From Faucicola osloensis_C (lineage in GTDB: Bacteria > Pseudomonadota > Gammaproteobacteria > Pseudomonadales > Moraxellaceae): a DNA stretch of 64,000 nt. The DNA lies in NCBI GenBank assembly GCA_019353055.1, contig JABAHL010000002.1, positions 62,001 through 126,000 on the forward strand. The letters are read 5' to 3'. The translations under genes were made by a program, and so were the position numbers. Numbering within the stretch: position 1 is the stretch's first letter; the number at the start of each line of letters is the position of its first letter. Shown here one piece after another: positions 8,834-17,992 of this stretch. The notes below the pieces were generated by a model, which saw only the letters and a program-made list of their open reading frames with translations, was not told the origin of the DNA and searched no databases.

Positions 8834-9379
8834 TTAAAGTTTGGTGGTTTGCTCGCATGCCACTTTATAGACGGTATTGCTACCTTTGTAGATATAACCT
8901 AAATAAGGGCTGTCAAATTGCGGATTTAGGCTTGCAAAACTATTGGTGATTTTGGCGAGCACAAACACGCGGTCGGGGCGAGCGATGACTTTTTCTAAAT
9001 ATTGATGTTCATCGGCTTTGATGTCAAAGTATTTTTGTATATCTGGGCTGTCAGTGGCGATGACTTGCATGGCTTCAGGCTTGTCCCAGTTTTTGCTGGG
9101 GTCATTAAACTCGCGCATTTGCATGGCATAGTTGTCACCATTTTTGATGATTTTGATTTGGGCAGGTTCTGTATGGCTGACGGTGTAACAACCCACAAAC
9201 ACATCATCGCTAGCGACAGCTTGTGATAATGCTGGCGACAGTTTTGCGCTATCGCTGCTAGTGGTTGCAGGGGATTGGGGCTTGTTACAAGCCGCCAAAT
9301 TTAGGCTTATCGCACAGACCATAGCCATACCCACCTTGGTTAACACAGCTGACACGAGCGCACGAGATTTTTTTTGCAT
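8834..9379 (-). CDS. Hypothetical lipoprotein
   Basis: A 181-residue exported protein. The N-terminus carries a signal peptide with lipobox LNLAAC (Cys about residue 31), then an Ser/Ala/Thr-rich linker and a ~120-residue beta-rich domain (VGCYTVSHTEPAQIKIIKNGDNYAMQM..., C-terminal YLGYIYKGSNTVYKVACEQ). Two Cys residues (in VGCY and VACE) in the folded part could form a disulfide. No family is recognised. It heads a short minus-strand group with the membrane protein and the LD-carboxypeptidase, which suggests an envelope role. Confidence 0.68.
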   Translation of the reverse strand: MQKKSRALVSAVLTKVGMAMVCAISLNLAACNKPQSPATTSSDSAKLSPALSQAVASDDVFVGCYTVSHTEPAQIKIIKNGDNYAMQMREFNDPSKNWDKPEAMQVIATDSPDIQKYFDIKADEHQYLEKVIARPDRVFVLAKITNSFASLNPQFDSPYLGYIYKGSNTVYKVACEQTTKL

Positions 9380-9516
9380 AGACGTCCTTTACAACCAACA
9401 GATAGCAACTATAAGCGGTTATTATAGACGTTTTGGCATGGCTTTTTATGCTTTTTTTTCTTATACTGAGGGCTGTTTTTTTTGATTGTTTTGCTGTTTC
9501 ATATGGGTTGTTATCT

Positions 9517-11229
9517 ATGTCAAATCATGCCTTAACGCCCCTTGTGGGTCGAACCCTTGCCTACACTGATGGCGCCTGCCGTGGCAATCCTGGTAAAGGG
9601 GGCTTTGGTGCTGTGGTGATTTTACCTACGGGTGAGCAAATTGATATTTACGGGGGTGAGGCGCATACCACCAACAACCGCATGGAGCTGATGGGGGCGA
9701 TTGTGGCACTGGAAAACAGCCCAAAAGCGTTACCGATTCAAATCTGGTCAGACTCTAGCTATGTCATCAAAGGTATCAGCGAATGGCTGGCAGGGTGGAA
9801 AAAGAAACATTGGAAAAATGTCAAAAATGTGGAATTATGGCAGCGGCTTGATGGGCTGTGTATGCAGCGACAAATTGACTGGCAATGGGTCAAAGGACAT
9901 GCTGGTCATGATGGCAATGAATATGCCGATAAGCTTGCAAACCAAGGCATAGACCAACTGCCCAAAGCCTTTAGCAAAGTGATTAAAAATCCACCCAATC
10001 TCACGACTGATTTAGATGTTAAATCGGATTTTAGTGATAAAAACCCTGATTTTGATAGTAAAAAAAAAGACCCGCTCATGAACCCAATATCAACCGATAA
10101 CAACCCAGTCCTCAATCACTCAGCGTTAACCCGCGATTTTAGCGGTACGTCTTTTGATGACGCGCAAGACCTAGAGTTTGCCGACAGTGAGATGATGGGG
10201 GATATCTTTTTGCAGGCACTCGACGGTGAACCAAACTCGAGCACTATTCACACAAACACTACCCAAACAAGCAAGGCTCAAGCCGGCCATAATCAAGCTA
10301 TCCATACTCAAACTAGCATCGATGTATCAACTCAATCATCGTTAGGGGGACAGCCGATCCACTCGCCAACAAGTGCTAACCCACATTTTGCGGTGTTCAC
10401 CAATCCGCAAGGGCAATTTTTCCCGCAAGATGACAGCTTGATTGCTCAGCGTCCCGTATTTAACGGTATCACCAGCCAGCCCAACCCGACTTTTATACCT
10501 TTATTACCCATCGCCAAACACAAAGGAACTGCCAATCGCCAGCTGATTCTCGATACTGAGACCACAGGGTTTGAAGCGCAAAATGGTGACCGTATCATTG
10601 AGGTCGGTATCGTTGAGATGATTAATCGACGTTTTACCGGTGAAAAACTGCATGTCTATATCAACCCAAAAATTGAGATGGGTGAGGAAGTCATTCGCGT
10701 TCATGGCATTCACAATGTGTTTTTAAATGATATGCCCGTGTTTGAGCAAGTCGGTGAAGCGATTTATGACTTTTTGCAAGGCGCAGAACTCATCGCGCAT
10801 AACGCGGGGTTTGACATGAGCTTTTTGCAAGCTGAGTTTGCGCGCCTTGGCTTGCCTGATATCAACCAAACCGTCACCGTGACAGACAGCCTTGCCATCG
10901 CCAAACGCATGTTCGCAGGGCAGCGCAATACCTTGGATGCGCTGGTGAAACGTCTCAATGTCGGTAAACAAGACCGTACCTTCCACGGCGCGTTACTCGA
11001 TGCCGAGATTTTAGCGGAAGTGTATCTGGCGATGACAGGTGGACAGGTTGCGTTGGCGATTGATGATGATGTCGGCGGCGGTGTCGGCGGCGCAACTGAG
11101 CATCAGCGTTTTAGCACGACTATCAAGCGCTTTTTGGCGAGTAGTGATGCTGAGCAGGCGCATCTTGAATGGCTTAACGCCTTAAAAGATAAAAACCCTC
11201 AGCTAGCTGAAAACTGGGCGAGTGTTTAA
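9517..11229 (+). CDS. rnhA-dnaQ: RNase HI / DNA polymerase III epsilon fusion protein
   Basis: One reading frame encodes both RNase HI and the proofreading exonuclease of Pol III. The RNase HI domain (about residues 8-145) has all four acidic residues: Asp in AYTDGACRGNPG, Glu in NNRMELMG, Asp in WSDSSYV, and Asp in HAGHDGNEYADKLA. A ~185-residue Asn/Thr/Gln/Ser-rich linker (about 10000-10530) follows. Then comes the DEDDh exonuclease: LILDTETTGFE (DxE), AHNAGFDMSFL, and HGALLDAEILAEVYL. The C-terminal tail (about 50 residues) would hold the polymerase-binding part. I start at ATG 9517, just before the RNase H fold; an upstream in-frame ATG at 9433 would add an unlikely hydrophobic leader. 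In E. coli these are separate divergent genes. Confidence 0.93.
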   Translation: MSNHALTPLVGRTLAYTDGACRGNPGKGGFGAVVILPTGEQIDIYGGEAHTTNNRMELMGAIVALENSPKALPIQIWSDSSYVIKGISEWLAGWKKKHWKNVKNVELWQRLDGLCMQRQIDWQWVKGHAGHDGNEYADKLANQGIDQLPKAFSKVIKNPPNLTTDLDVKSDFSDKNPDFDSKKKDPLMNPISTDNNPVLNHSALTRDFSGTSFDDAQDLEFADSEMMGDIFLQALDGEPNSSTIHTNTTQTSKAQAGHNQAIHTQTSIDVSTQSSLGGQPIHSPTSANPHFAVFTNPQGQFFPQDDSLIAQRPVFNGITSQPNPTFIPLLPIAKHKGTANRQLILDTETTGFEAQNGDRIIEVGIVEMINRRFTGEKLHVYINPKIEMGEEVIRVHGIHNVFLNDMPVFEQVGEAIYDFLQGAELIAHNAGFDMSFLQAEFARLGLPDINQTVTVTDSLAIAKRMFAGQRNTLDALVKRLNVGKQDRTFHGALLDAEILAEVYLAMTGGQVALAIDDDVGGGVGGATEHQRFSTTIKRFLASSDAEQAHLEWLNALKDKNPQLAENWASV

Positions 11230-11476
11230 CAATAAAAAATGCCGCATTAAATTTTGTCACGTCATTTCTTTGATGGGCAAAATTTCATGATAAAGTGTAA
11301 TTATTGTGCGGGTATTAACACTTTGACATAGACACTTGCATAGGGACGTCTTACAATAATCAGCAATAAGCGTAGCTGTCATAGGCGCGTTGGATTAATA
11401 TGCAAGTCTACGTTAAAAACACCTAAACACGGTCATTTTACCTTTATCACCCTAAAATCATTTTGGATAAAAAAAC

Positions 11477-13153
11477 ATGAGTCTGCCAAGTCCTAACTCA
11501 CAAAAACTAACGGCCACCAATTTTGATTTGCCTTCATTGCATTTATTAAGACCTGAAATTGCCGTGACGCTACATGATGCCGAGATGCATTTAAGTGAGT
11601 TTAATGACGACAGTAGTCAAGCGCCTTTGCTACTCGATTCCGTGGATACCTTGGCACAACTGGCAAAAGTATTGCGGTTGATTCAATTAGAGGAAGGCTA
11701 TGAACTTGCCAATAGCCTATCGGCAGGACTGCAAAAACTCTATGATGAGCGCGACCAACCCAATAATGACATGATGATGGATGTGTCAGAAGGTATCATG
11801 ACGTTAGCGCGTTATATCGAGTTTGTATTACTTAAAGAGACCATTGAACCTTCGTTGTTGTTGCCGATTATCAATCAACTTCACAGCGATTTGAATCAGC
11901 CAGCGTTGCAGCTATCAGACTTAACTGCCAACAAAAACAGCAGTATCGTGATTGCCAATCCAGAACAAAATTACCAACCGTTAAAATCACTCGGCATTAA
12001 CCCAAAAAAACTGGTGGAAGCTTATCGCGCAGGTCTAAGCGTAGCACTCACCGCACACAGCAATAAATTATCGCCTAAAGAGCGAGAAAAACTCAAAGCC
12101 ATGCAAGCTGCGTGTGAAATGGTTTCGAAACGTACCGATAGTTTGTTTTGGCATGCTGCTGATGCGGCTGTATCAGATTTGGCAGCGGCTTTACCGCTTA
12201 GCAGCCTGCAAAAGCGGGCGCTCATTTTTGTTGAACAACAATTTAATGACTATCTACCTGTCAATGATTCTCGCTTTGCGGATTTGGTGCAATTTGCCAG
12301 TTCAAGAGATAGCCAGCTTGCCTTGCAAATTCAGCACAAATTCTCGGCCAATACTTTAGACGAAACCCAGCTAAAAACCATGCGCCGCTTCTTATTTGGA
12401 CCTGACCGTGACGTGACCAGTACGCTTAACCAGCTCATCCAGCAAGAAATTGATTTGATTAAATCTGCCAGTGACAGTTATGCTCGCCAAGTTAATCTCA
12501 ATTCAAGTCCAGATGAGATTGATAGCATGGCGCAGCGTTTGCATGATTTAAGTAGCGTGTTTAAAACCTTAAATTTAAATGAGGTGAGTGCAGCGCTGAC
12601 TCAACAAATTGGCAAAGTAAAAACTTGGACGCAGCCAACGCCTGATGATTTTGATGAATTGCTTGGCACTTTAATGATGGCAGAAAATGCGGCGATTAAC
12701 CTGGCAAAATTACATACCCCAGGTGCGGTAACATTGCCCGTGTACAACCAAACTATTTCGCTACATCAAATTGAAACAGCGCATAACACGCTCGTCCAAG
12801 AAAGCCGTACCGCCATTGCCATCATTGAAACTGCGCTCAATGATTATCTAAATGACACCGACAAAGATATTTTACATATCACGCCTGTGCCTGATATCAT
12901 GCGCACTATCTCGGGTGCTTGCTTATTTCTAAACTTGCCTCGACAAAGCCAACTGCTAAAACGCGGTGCCACAGTGCTACAAAACTTAATCGAGCAACAG
13001 GGTCGCGAGTTGTCAGAGCATGAGCTTGCTAAAATTGCCGATATTGTGATATCAGCCGATTATTATCTAGAAAGTCTTGAAACGAACAAACCCGCTGGCA
13101 ACCATGCAATGTATGTCGGCTATCGCAGCTTACAACACATGCTTGTGGCTTAG
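11477..13153 (+). CDS. fimL: FimL-like type IV pilus/cAMP scaffold protein
   Basis: A cytosolic, nearly all-helical protein of 558 residues, almost the length of Pseudomonas FimL (about 557). FimL resembles the N-terminal Hpt-like region of the chemosensory kinase ChpA but lacks phospho-accepting His residues, and it links the Pil-Chp system to adenylate cyclase and twitching motility. Recognisable features are the N-terminal DLPSLHLLRPEIAVTLHDAEMHLSEF, repeated Leu-rich helices, and ISADYYLESLE near the C-terminus. No canonical HxxKG Hpt motif is visible. In Acinetobacter relatives the gene precedes nudC, as here (nudC starts within 20 bp). The assignment is by length, composition and context, not by a diagnostic motif. 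Confidence 0.7.
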   Translation: MSLPSPNSQKLTATNFDLPSLHLLRPEIAVTLHDAEMHLSEFNDDSSQAPLLLDSVDTLAQLAKVLRLIQLEEGYELANSLSAGLQKLYDERDQPNNDMMMDVSEGIMTLARYIEFVLLKETIEPSLLLPIINQLHSDLNQPALQLSDLTANKNSSIVIANPEQNYQPLKSLGINPKKLVEAYRAGLSVALTAHSNKLSPKEREKLKAMQAACEMVSKRTDSLFWHAADAAVSDLAAALPLSSLQKRALIFVEQQFNDYLPVNDSRFADLVQFASSRDSQLALQIQHKFSANTLDETQLKTMRRFLFGPDRDVTSTLNQLIQQEIDLIKSASDSYARQVNLNSSPDEIDSMAQRLHDLSSVFKTLNLNEVSAALTQQIGKVKTWTQPTPDDFDELLGTLMMAENAAINLAKLHTPGAVTLPVYNQTISLHQIETAHNTLVQESRTAIAIIETALNDYLNDTDKDILHITPVPDIMRTISGACLFLNLPRQSQLLKRGATVLQNLIEQQGRELSEHELAKIADIVISADYYLESLETNKPAGNHAMYVGYRSLQHMLVA

Positions 13154-13171
13154 GGTAATTTGGTAAACAAT

Positions 13172-13981
13172 ATGACCGCATTACACCATGATTTGCTTAT
13201 TTGTGATAACGATAAGTTCGCTTGTATAGGCGAACTTCCTTTTTTTTATCGTTGTGAAGATGTGCCCGATCAGGCAGTTAAAGTGGACACCGATGAGGCA
13301 GGCAACAGCATTTATGCCATTGCCCATCGAGATATCGACTTGTCACAATTGCCAGAAGAGATTACAGGACAAATTGAGTTTCTGCGCTTTCGACATCTGA
13401 TTGGCAGCCTTGATGCGCTGCAAACCAGCCAATTAGCCAAAGCCATGCAGCTGTTACGCTGGCGTCAAGATCATCAATTTTGTAGCCGCTGCGGTACGCC
13501 CACGGAGTTACACCCCATTGAAAATGCCACCGTTTGCCCCAGCTGCCACTACCACCAATATCCCCGAGTGCAGCCTTGTATCATCACCGCCATCATCAAA
13601 ACCACCGCGGATAAACCGCAGATTTTGTTGGCGCATCATCTACGGGCGACAGATAGCAAAATGTATACCGTGCTGGCAGGTTTTGTGGAAGTCGGTGAGA
13701 GCTTAGAGCAATGCGTGCATCGTGAAGTGATGGAAGAGGTGGGGTTATCTGTCGGCAATTTGCGCTATTTTGGCAGCCAACCGTGGCCTTTCCCCAGCAA
13801 TTTAATGGTAGGGTTTATTGCAGAGTACCAAAGTGGCGATATCACCATAGATAACAATGAGCTGATGGATGCCCAATTTTTTGATATAGATAGCTTAGAT
13901 GAAAATGGGCCTATCATCCCGCCAAAAGGCACGATTGCTTACCAACTGATCCAATGGGTTAAACAGCATTACCAATCTTAA
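13172..13981 (+). CDS. nudC: NAD(+)/NADH pyrophosphatase NudC (Nudix)
   Basis: Hydrolyses NAD(H) to NMN(H) and AMP and in bacteria removes NAD caps from RNA 5' ends. Order of parts: a variable N-terminal domain (about 1-100), a four-Cys zinc ribbon (CSRCG...CPSC, about 105-125), then the Nudix fold with a full Nudix box (GFVEVGESLEQCVHREVMEEVG, matching GX5EX7REUXEEXG), followed by SQPWPFP, the motif that marks the NADH pyrophosphatase subgroup. The start is uncertain: ATG 13172 is given; an in-frame TTG at 13160 lies nearer the GGGTAA sequence. It follows the fimL stop directly and is probably cotranscribed. Confidence 0.93.
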   Translation: MTALHHDLLICDNDKFACIGELPFFYRCEDVPDQAVKVDTDEAGNSIYAIAHRDIDLSQLPEEITGQIEFLRFRHLIGSLDALQTSQLAKAMQLLRWRQDHQFCSRCGTPTELHPIENATVCPSCHYHQYPRVQPCIITAIIKTTADKPQILLAHHLRATDSKMYTVLAGFVEVGESLEQCVHREVMEEVGLSVGNLRYFGSQPWPFPSNLMVGFIAEYQSGDITIDNNELMDAQFFDIDSLDENGPIIPPKGTIAYQLIQWVKQHYQS

Positions 13982-14094
13982 ACAGATTGATTAAGTGATT
14001 TGTATTGCTGTTTTGTATTGATAGGTTATAGGCGAAATAGGCATGAGCTATGCTAAAATATACACTGATGATTATAGTGAATAAAAATTGAGCC

Positions 14095-14904
14095 ATGTCT
14101 GATAGCCAACCTGTTTTCGAGGTACCCAATCTATTTAATACGTTAAACTTAAATAGCCTAAGTATCGAGCATCAACGATTAATACAACAAATTGACCAAG
14201 TCCTGCCGCAAACGCAATGCGGGCTATGCGGTCATCCTGAAGGCTGTCTGCCGTATGCCACCGCCATTGTTACACTGGGCGAGTCGCATAACCAATGCGT
14301 GCCCGGTGGACAATCAGTCACCGACCAAATCGGCAAGCTGCTTGGGCGTATACCACTAACAGCTGAAGCATCAAAGTGGCAAACCGATCCCGCTACCAAT
14401 CGTCCGATGGAAATGCGAGCCATCATTCGAGAAGAAGATTGCATTGGCTGTACCAAATGTATCCCTGCGTGTCCTGTCGATGCCATTATTGGCTCAGGTA
14501 AACGCATGCACACCATTTTTACCGACCTATGCACAGGCTGTGAGCTGTGTTTGCCCCCCTGTCCAGTGGACTGCATCGAGCTGGTGCCCTTCACACGGTT
14601 GATGGATGACGCGACAAGGCAAACCGAGCAAGACGGATTACGCGCGCGCTACTACGCGCACCTTGAGCGTATCGAACGCCAAGTCAATGACAACACCAAT
14701 GCCAAACCTGTGGTCAGTATGGTACAAGCCAAACTCAATGATATCAAAGTCGATATCGATGAAGCAGCGGCAAAAAACGCCATTGAAGCGGCAAAACTAC
14801 GCACCCGAATCAAAAAATTAGAAAAACAACTTGCCGTACGCGCTGATGACAATAAACAAGCCTTGTTGCAAGCCTTGCAGCAGCAACTTGCGACACTGCC
14901 ATAA
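14095..14904 (+). CDS. rnfB: Soluble RnfB/RsxB-like iron-sulfur protein
   Basis: An electron-transfer protein with three predicted [4Fe-4S] sites. The N-terminal part has the RnfB Fe-S domain (CGLCGHPEGCLPYA, with a fourth Cys in NQCVPGG, about residues 42-67). Two ferredoxin-type clusters follow: CIGCTKCIPACP and CTGCELCLPPCP (about 118-165). A C-terminal coiled-coil-like tail rich in Ala, Lys and Gln (about 200-269) has no match in E. coli RsxB. Canonical RnfB is anchored by an N-terminal membrane helix; here residues 1-40 are polar, so the protein should be cytosolic. No rnfACDGE genes are nearby. nth follows 15 bp later, as it follows rsx in E. coli. The electron partner is unknown. Confidence 0.88.
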   Translation: MSDSQPVFEVPNLFNTLNLNSLSIEHQRLIQQIDQVLPQTQCGLCGHPEGCLPYATAIVTLGESHNQCVPGGQSVTDQIGKLLGRIPLTAEASKWQTDPATNRPMEMRAIIREEDCIGCTKCIPACPVDAIIGSGKRMHTIFTDLCTGCELCLPPCPVDCIELVPFTRLMDDATRQTEQDGLRARYYAHLERIERQVNDNTNAKPVVSMVQAKLNDIKVDIDEAAAKNAIEAAKLRTRIKKLEKQLAVRADDNKQALLQALQQQLATLP

Positions 14905-14919
14905 CATAAAGAGTGCATA

Positions 14920-15630
14920 ATGGTTGCCAACATCAAACCAAAAATCCAAGTGCCCAAAACCGCAGAGACACCGCCCTCACGGCGCATGCCCAATAAAAAC
15001 GTGTTGCCGTTTTTCCAAAAATTAGCCGCAGCCATTGAAAAACCAGAGACGGAACTGGAATATCAGAGCAACTTTGAATTGTTGATCGCGGTCATACTGT
15101 CGGCACAAGCCACCGATGTCAGTGTCAATCTGGCTACCCGTAAACTGTATACCGTTGCCAATACCCCGCAAGCAATTTTGGATTTGGGTGAAGCAGGGCT
15201 AAAAAGCTATATCAAAACCATTGGGCTATATAATAGTAAAGCCAAAAATGTGATGAAATGCTGCCAAGACTTGGTGGATAAATTTGCTAGCGAAGTACCG
15301 CAAACCCGCCACGAGCTTGAAAGCCTAGCAGGGGTAGGGCGAAAAACTGCCAATGTGGTGCTCAATACCGCCTTTGGGCAGCCCACCATGGCAGTGGATA
15401 CGCATATTTTTCGTGTCGGCAATCGCACAGGCTTGGCAACGGGTAAGAATGTGCGAGAAGTGGAAGATAAACTCATTGCTCGAATACCACAGGACTATAT
15501 ATTAGACGCGCACCATTATTTGATTTTGCATGGGCGCTATACTTGTAAAGCTAGAAGTCCAGAATGTGGCAAATGCCCGGTGTATGATGAATGTATGTTT
15601 AAAGACAAAGCCAAGTTTATTGAAAAGTAA
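14920..15630 (+). CDS. nth: Endonuclease III
   Basis: A bifunctional DNA glycosylase/AP lyase for oxidised pyrimidines in base-excision repair. The helix-hairpin-helix motif with catalytic Lys is LAGVGRKTANVVL (about residues 141-153). The conserved Asp follows in VDTHIFRV. The C-terminal [4Fe-4S] loop has the C-X6-C-X2-C-X5-C spacing (CKARSPECGKCPVYDEC). The protein has 236 residues against about 211 in E. coli; the extra length is a basic, Pro-rich N-terminus. It is cotranscribed with the RnfB-like gene (15-bp gap). That may reflect supply of clusters or electrons, or simply conserved order. Confidence 0.96.
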   Translation: MVANIKPKIQVPKTAETPPSRRMPNKNVLPFFQKLAAAIEKPETELEYQSNFELLIAVILSAQATDVSVNLATRKLYTVANTPQAILDLGEAGLKSYIKTIGLYNSKAKNVMKCCQDLVDKFASEVPQTRHELESLAGVGRKTANVVLNTAFGQPTMAVDTHIFRVGNRTGLATGKNVREVEDKLIARIPQDYILDAHHYLILHGRYTCKARSPECGKCPVYDECMFKDKAKFIEK

Positions 15631-15828
15631 GTGGATTTTAATTAACACAGGATGTTAAACAACCAATTTTTTAATTCCAAACTTGCCTATGCATATTCAT
15701 AATTTCCTACAAGTTGCGGCGGGAAAAAATAGAGAAAGCCAACAGACTTTGCTATAATCAACCCACTTTTAGGCTACTTTTTTACAAGCAGTTTTGTAAA
15801 CAACTTTACTAACAAACAGGAAAAACTC

Positions 15829-16362
15829 ATGGCAGATTTTAACCAAATTCTTGATGCGGGTGATGTTGATGGCGGCGTGATTAACGTGGTTATCGAAATT
15901 CCAGCGGGTTCAAACAACAAAATCGAATGGAACCGTAAACTTGGCGTGATGCAACTTGACCGCGTAGAGCCACAATTATTTGCCAAACCTACCAACTATG
16001 GTTTTATTCCACAAACCCTTGATGAAGATGGCGACGAATTAGACGCACTGATCATCACTGACACTCCGCTACCAACAGGCATCTTTATCGAAGCCAAAGT
16101 TATTGGCGTGATGAAATTCGTGGATGATGGTGAAGTAGATGATAAAGTGGTGGTGGTACCTGCCGATGACCGCAACAACGGTAACGCTATCAATACCTTA
16201 GCAGATTTACCACAGCAATTGATTAAGCAAATTGAGTTCCATTTCAATCATTATAAAGATTTGAAAAAAGCGGGCACAACCAAAGTTGAAAGCTGGGGCG
16301 ACATTGAAGAAGCCAAAGCGGTGATTAAAGAATCACAAAAACGCTGGACAGAACAAGCCTAA
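15829..16362 (+). CDS. ppa: Inorganic pyrophosphatase (family I)
   Basis: Hydrolyses pyrophosphate to two phosphates, pulling biosynthetic reactions forward in the cytosol. At 177 residues it has the length of hexameric bacterial enzymes. Metal-binding acidic residues are in the segment DEDGDELDALII (about residues 65-76, signature D-[SGDN]-D-[PE]-[LIVMF]-D-[LIVMGAC]), and VVVVPADDRNN and HFNHYKDLK are also conserved. A strong ribosome binding site (AGGAAAAA) precedes ATG 15829. A TATAAT at 15753-15758 may be the -10 element, though no good -35 is seen. The gene is monocistronic with its own terminator. Confidence 0.96.
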   Translation: MADFNQILDAGDVDGGVINVVIEIPAGSNNKIEWNRKLGVMQLDRVEPQLFAKPTNYGFIPQTLDEDGDELDALIITDTPLPTGIFIEAKVIGVMKFVDDGEVDDKVVVVPADDRNNGNAINTLADLPQQLIKQIEFHFNHYKDLKKAGTTKVESWGDIEEAKAVIKESQKRWTEQA

Positions 16363-16396
16363 TGGCTGGTCTTGAATTTAGCGAACCTCTAAGTTC

Positions 16397-16428
16397 AAAA
16401 ACCCTACTTTGTAAGTAGGGTTTTTTTA
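16397..16428 (+). terminator. Rho-independent terminator of ppa
   Basis: An AAAACCCTACTT / AAGTAGGGTTTT hairpin with a tiny loop and T7, 35 bp after the ppa stop. Confidence 0.9.
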
Positions 16429-16494
16429 TTGCTATTTTAGCCCTCGTTTTTTACAATAACGGCATTTTTTTATTAAGTTGTTTCAAGAGTCGTT

Positions 16495-17868
16495 ATGCAA
16501 GCCACACCCTTATACTATCGTCTCGCTATATCGCTGTTAAAGCCACTATACCAACTAAAACTTGCGAGCAAAACCACCTTGCCTAATGAAAAGCAGCAAC
16601 GCTTTGGTCAAGTGTTTCCCGAGATTCACACCCGCCAGCCGATGATTTGGTGTCATGCGGTGTCCCTCGGTGAAACCAATACCGCCGAGCCGATTTTAAG
16701 AGATTTGCTCGCGCAAGGCTATGCCCTGTGGGTGACCAATACTACTCATACAGGCTATCACCGCGTCGAACAGCTGTTTGCGCCTGAGATAGCAGCAGGC
16801 AAGGTGTACCATAGTTTTGTACCGGTCGATAGCAAAGCGGTGATTGATAAATTTTTGACCCATGTCCAACCCGTCGCCGCGCTATTTATCGAGACTGAAT
16901 TGTGGGGCACCACGCTTGCTGAACTGAGCAATCGTCAAATTGCCACGATTTTGGTCAATGGTCGCTTGTCAGAAAAATCTTTTAAGGGCTATCAAAAAGC
17001 TGCCAAGCTTAGCCAAAGCATGATGGAGAACTTAAACCTTATCATCGCCCAAGACAGCGATTCTGCCAAACGCTTTCGCCAATTGGGCGCTACCAGTGAC
17101 AAAATTCGTATTGCCAGCTCGCTTAAATGGTCTAGTAAAACCAACCCGTTGATGCTAAGCCGTGCCGAAAAGTTACGAGAAAGTTGGGACTTGTCAGATC
17201 GCGCCGTGATTTTGGCGGCCAGCACCCATGAAGGCGAAGAATTGGCAATTTTAGAGAGTTTTTTAACCGTGAAAGCCCAGTATGCCAACCGTCATCCGCT
17301 ACTCATTATCGTACCACGTCATCCCGAGCGGTTTGATGATGTCGCCAAATTGATTGATTCCAAAAATTTGTCGGTGATTCGGCGTAGTCAAGATGGCGAA
17401 CCTGCCAAAAACCAGAGCGTTTATTTGGCAGATAGTATGGGTGAGCTTGGCGTGTGGTATGCTCTTTCAGACATTGCCATTGTCGGTGGGTCTTTGGTGA
17501 ATATCGGGGGACATAATCCGATAGAAGCAGCCATTGTCGGCAAGCCGATTATTATGGGGCAATATACCCAATCTTGCCAACTGATTGTGGATCAGTTAAA
17601 ACAAGCGGGTGCATTGGCGCAAGTCAATGGTAGTGATGAATTAACGCAGCAACTGGCTCACTGGCTTGCCAATCCAAAATCCGCCCAAACTGCAGGTCAT
17701 GTTGGGCAAATCTTAGCAGAAAAATATCAAGATGCGACCAAGCAACAACTTGCCATGATCATGCAATGTATCGCTGATAACAATGAACAGCTTATAAAAT
17801 CAGAGATTCAAAAAATTGACCATGAACCTGTGGCGAGTGATGGTCGAAAGTTCATTGACGATCTGTAA
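16495..17868 (+). CDS. waaA: 3-deoxy-D-manno-octulosonic acid (Kdo) transferase
   Basis: Transfers Kdo from CMP-Kdo to lipid IVA at the inner face of the cytoplasmic membrane, an early step of LPS/LOS core assembly. Conserved family features are the N-terminal membrane-proximal segment (YYRLAISLLKPLYQLKL), the GT30 segment IWCHAVSLGETNTA with its catalytic Glu, LFIETELWGTTL, LAASTHEGEE (about residue 240), IIVPRHPERF, and GGSLVNIGGHNPIEAA near the CMP site. The protein has 457 residues against about 425 in E. coli, with a polar C-terminal extension after AEKYQDATKQQLAMI. It is a single gene between two terminators. Confidence 0.94.
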   Translation: MQATPLYYRLAISLLKPLYQLKLASKTTLPNEKQQRFGQVFPEIHTRQPMIWCHAVSLGETNTAEPILRDLLAQGYALWVTNTTHTGYHRVEQLFAPEIAAGKVYHSFVPVDSKAVIDKFLTHVQPVAALFIETELWGTTLAELSNRQIATILVNGRLSEKSFKGYQKAAKLSQSMMENLNLIIAQDSDSAKRFRQLGATSDKIRIASSLKWSSKTNPLMLSRAEKLRESWDLSDRAVILAASTHEGEELAILESFLTVKAQYANRHPLLIIVPRHPERFDDVAKLIDSKNLSVIRRSQDGEPAKNQSVYLADSMGELGVWYALSDIAIVGGSLVNIGGHNPIEAAIVGKPIIMGQYTQSCQLIVDQLKQAGALAQVNGSDELTQQLAHWLANPKSAQTAGHVGQILAEKYQDATKQQLAMIMQCIADNNEQLIKSEIQKIDHEPVASDGRKFIDDL

Positions 17869-17903
17869 CCCATGAATTAACCAGTTATGTAGCATGCAAA
17901 CGC

Positions 17904-17937
17904 AAAAAAAAAGGACTAGCTTGGCTAGTCCTTTTTT
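17904..17937. terminator. Bidirectional terminator between waaA and bdhA
   Basis: AAAGGACTAGC / GCTAGTCCTTT hairpin with a 4-nt loop, flanked by an A tract on the left and a T tract on the right. It lies between convergent genes, so it can stop transcription from both sides. Confidence 0.9.
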
Positions 17938-17992
17938 ATTAGTCAGTTTTGTAGTTTATTTTCGTACTTTGGTTTTATAAGCCAAGAGTCAC

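Noticed and set aside
9433..9516. N-terminal extension of the RNase HI-DnaQ fusion from ATG 9433
   Set aside because: It would add a hydrophobic, Phe/Leu-rich leader to a cytosolic replication protein; ATG 9517 gives the normal RNase H N-terminus.
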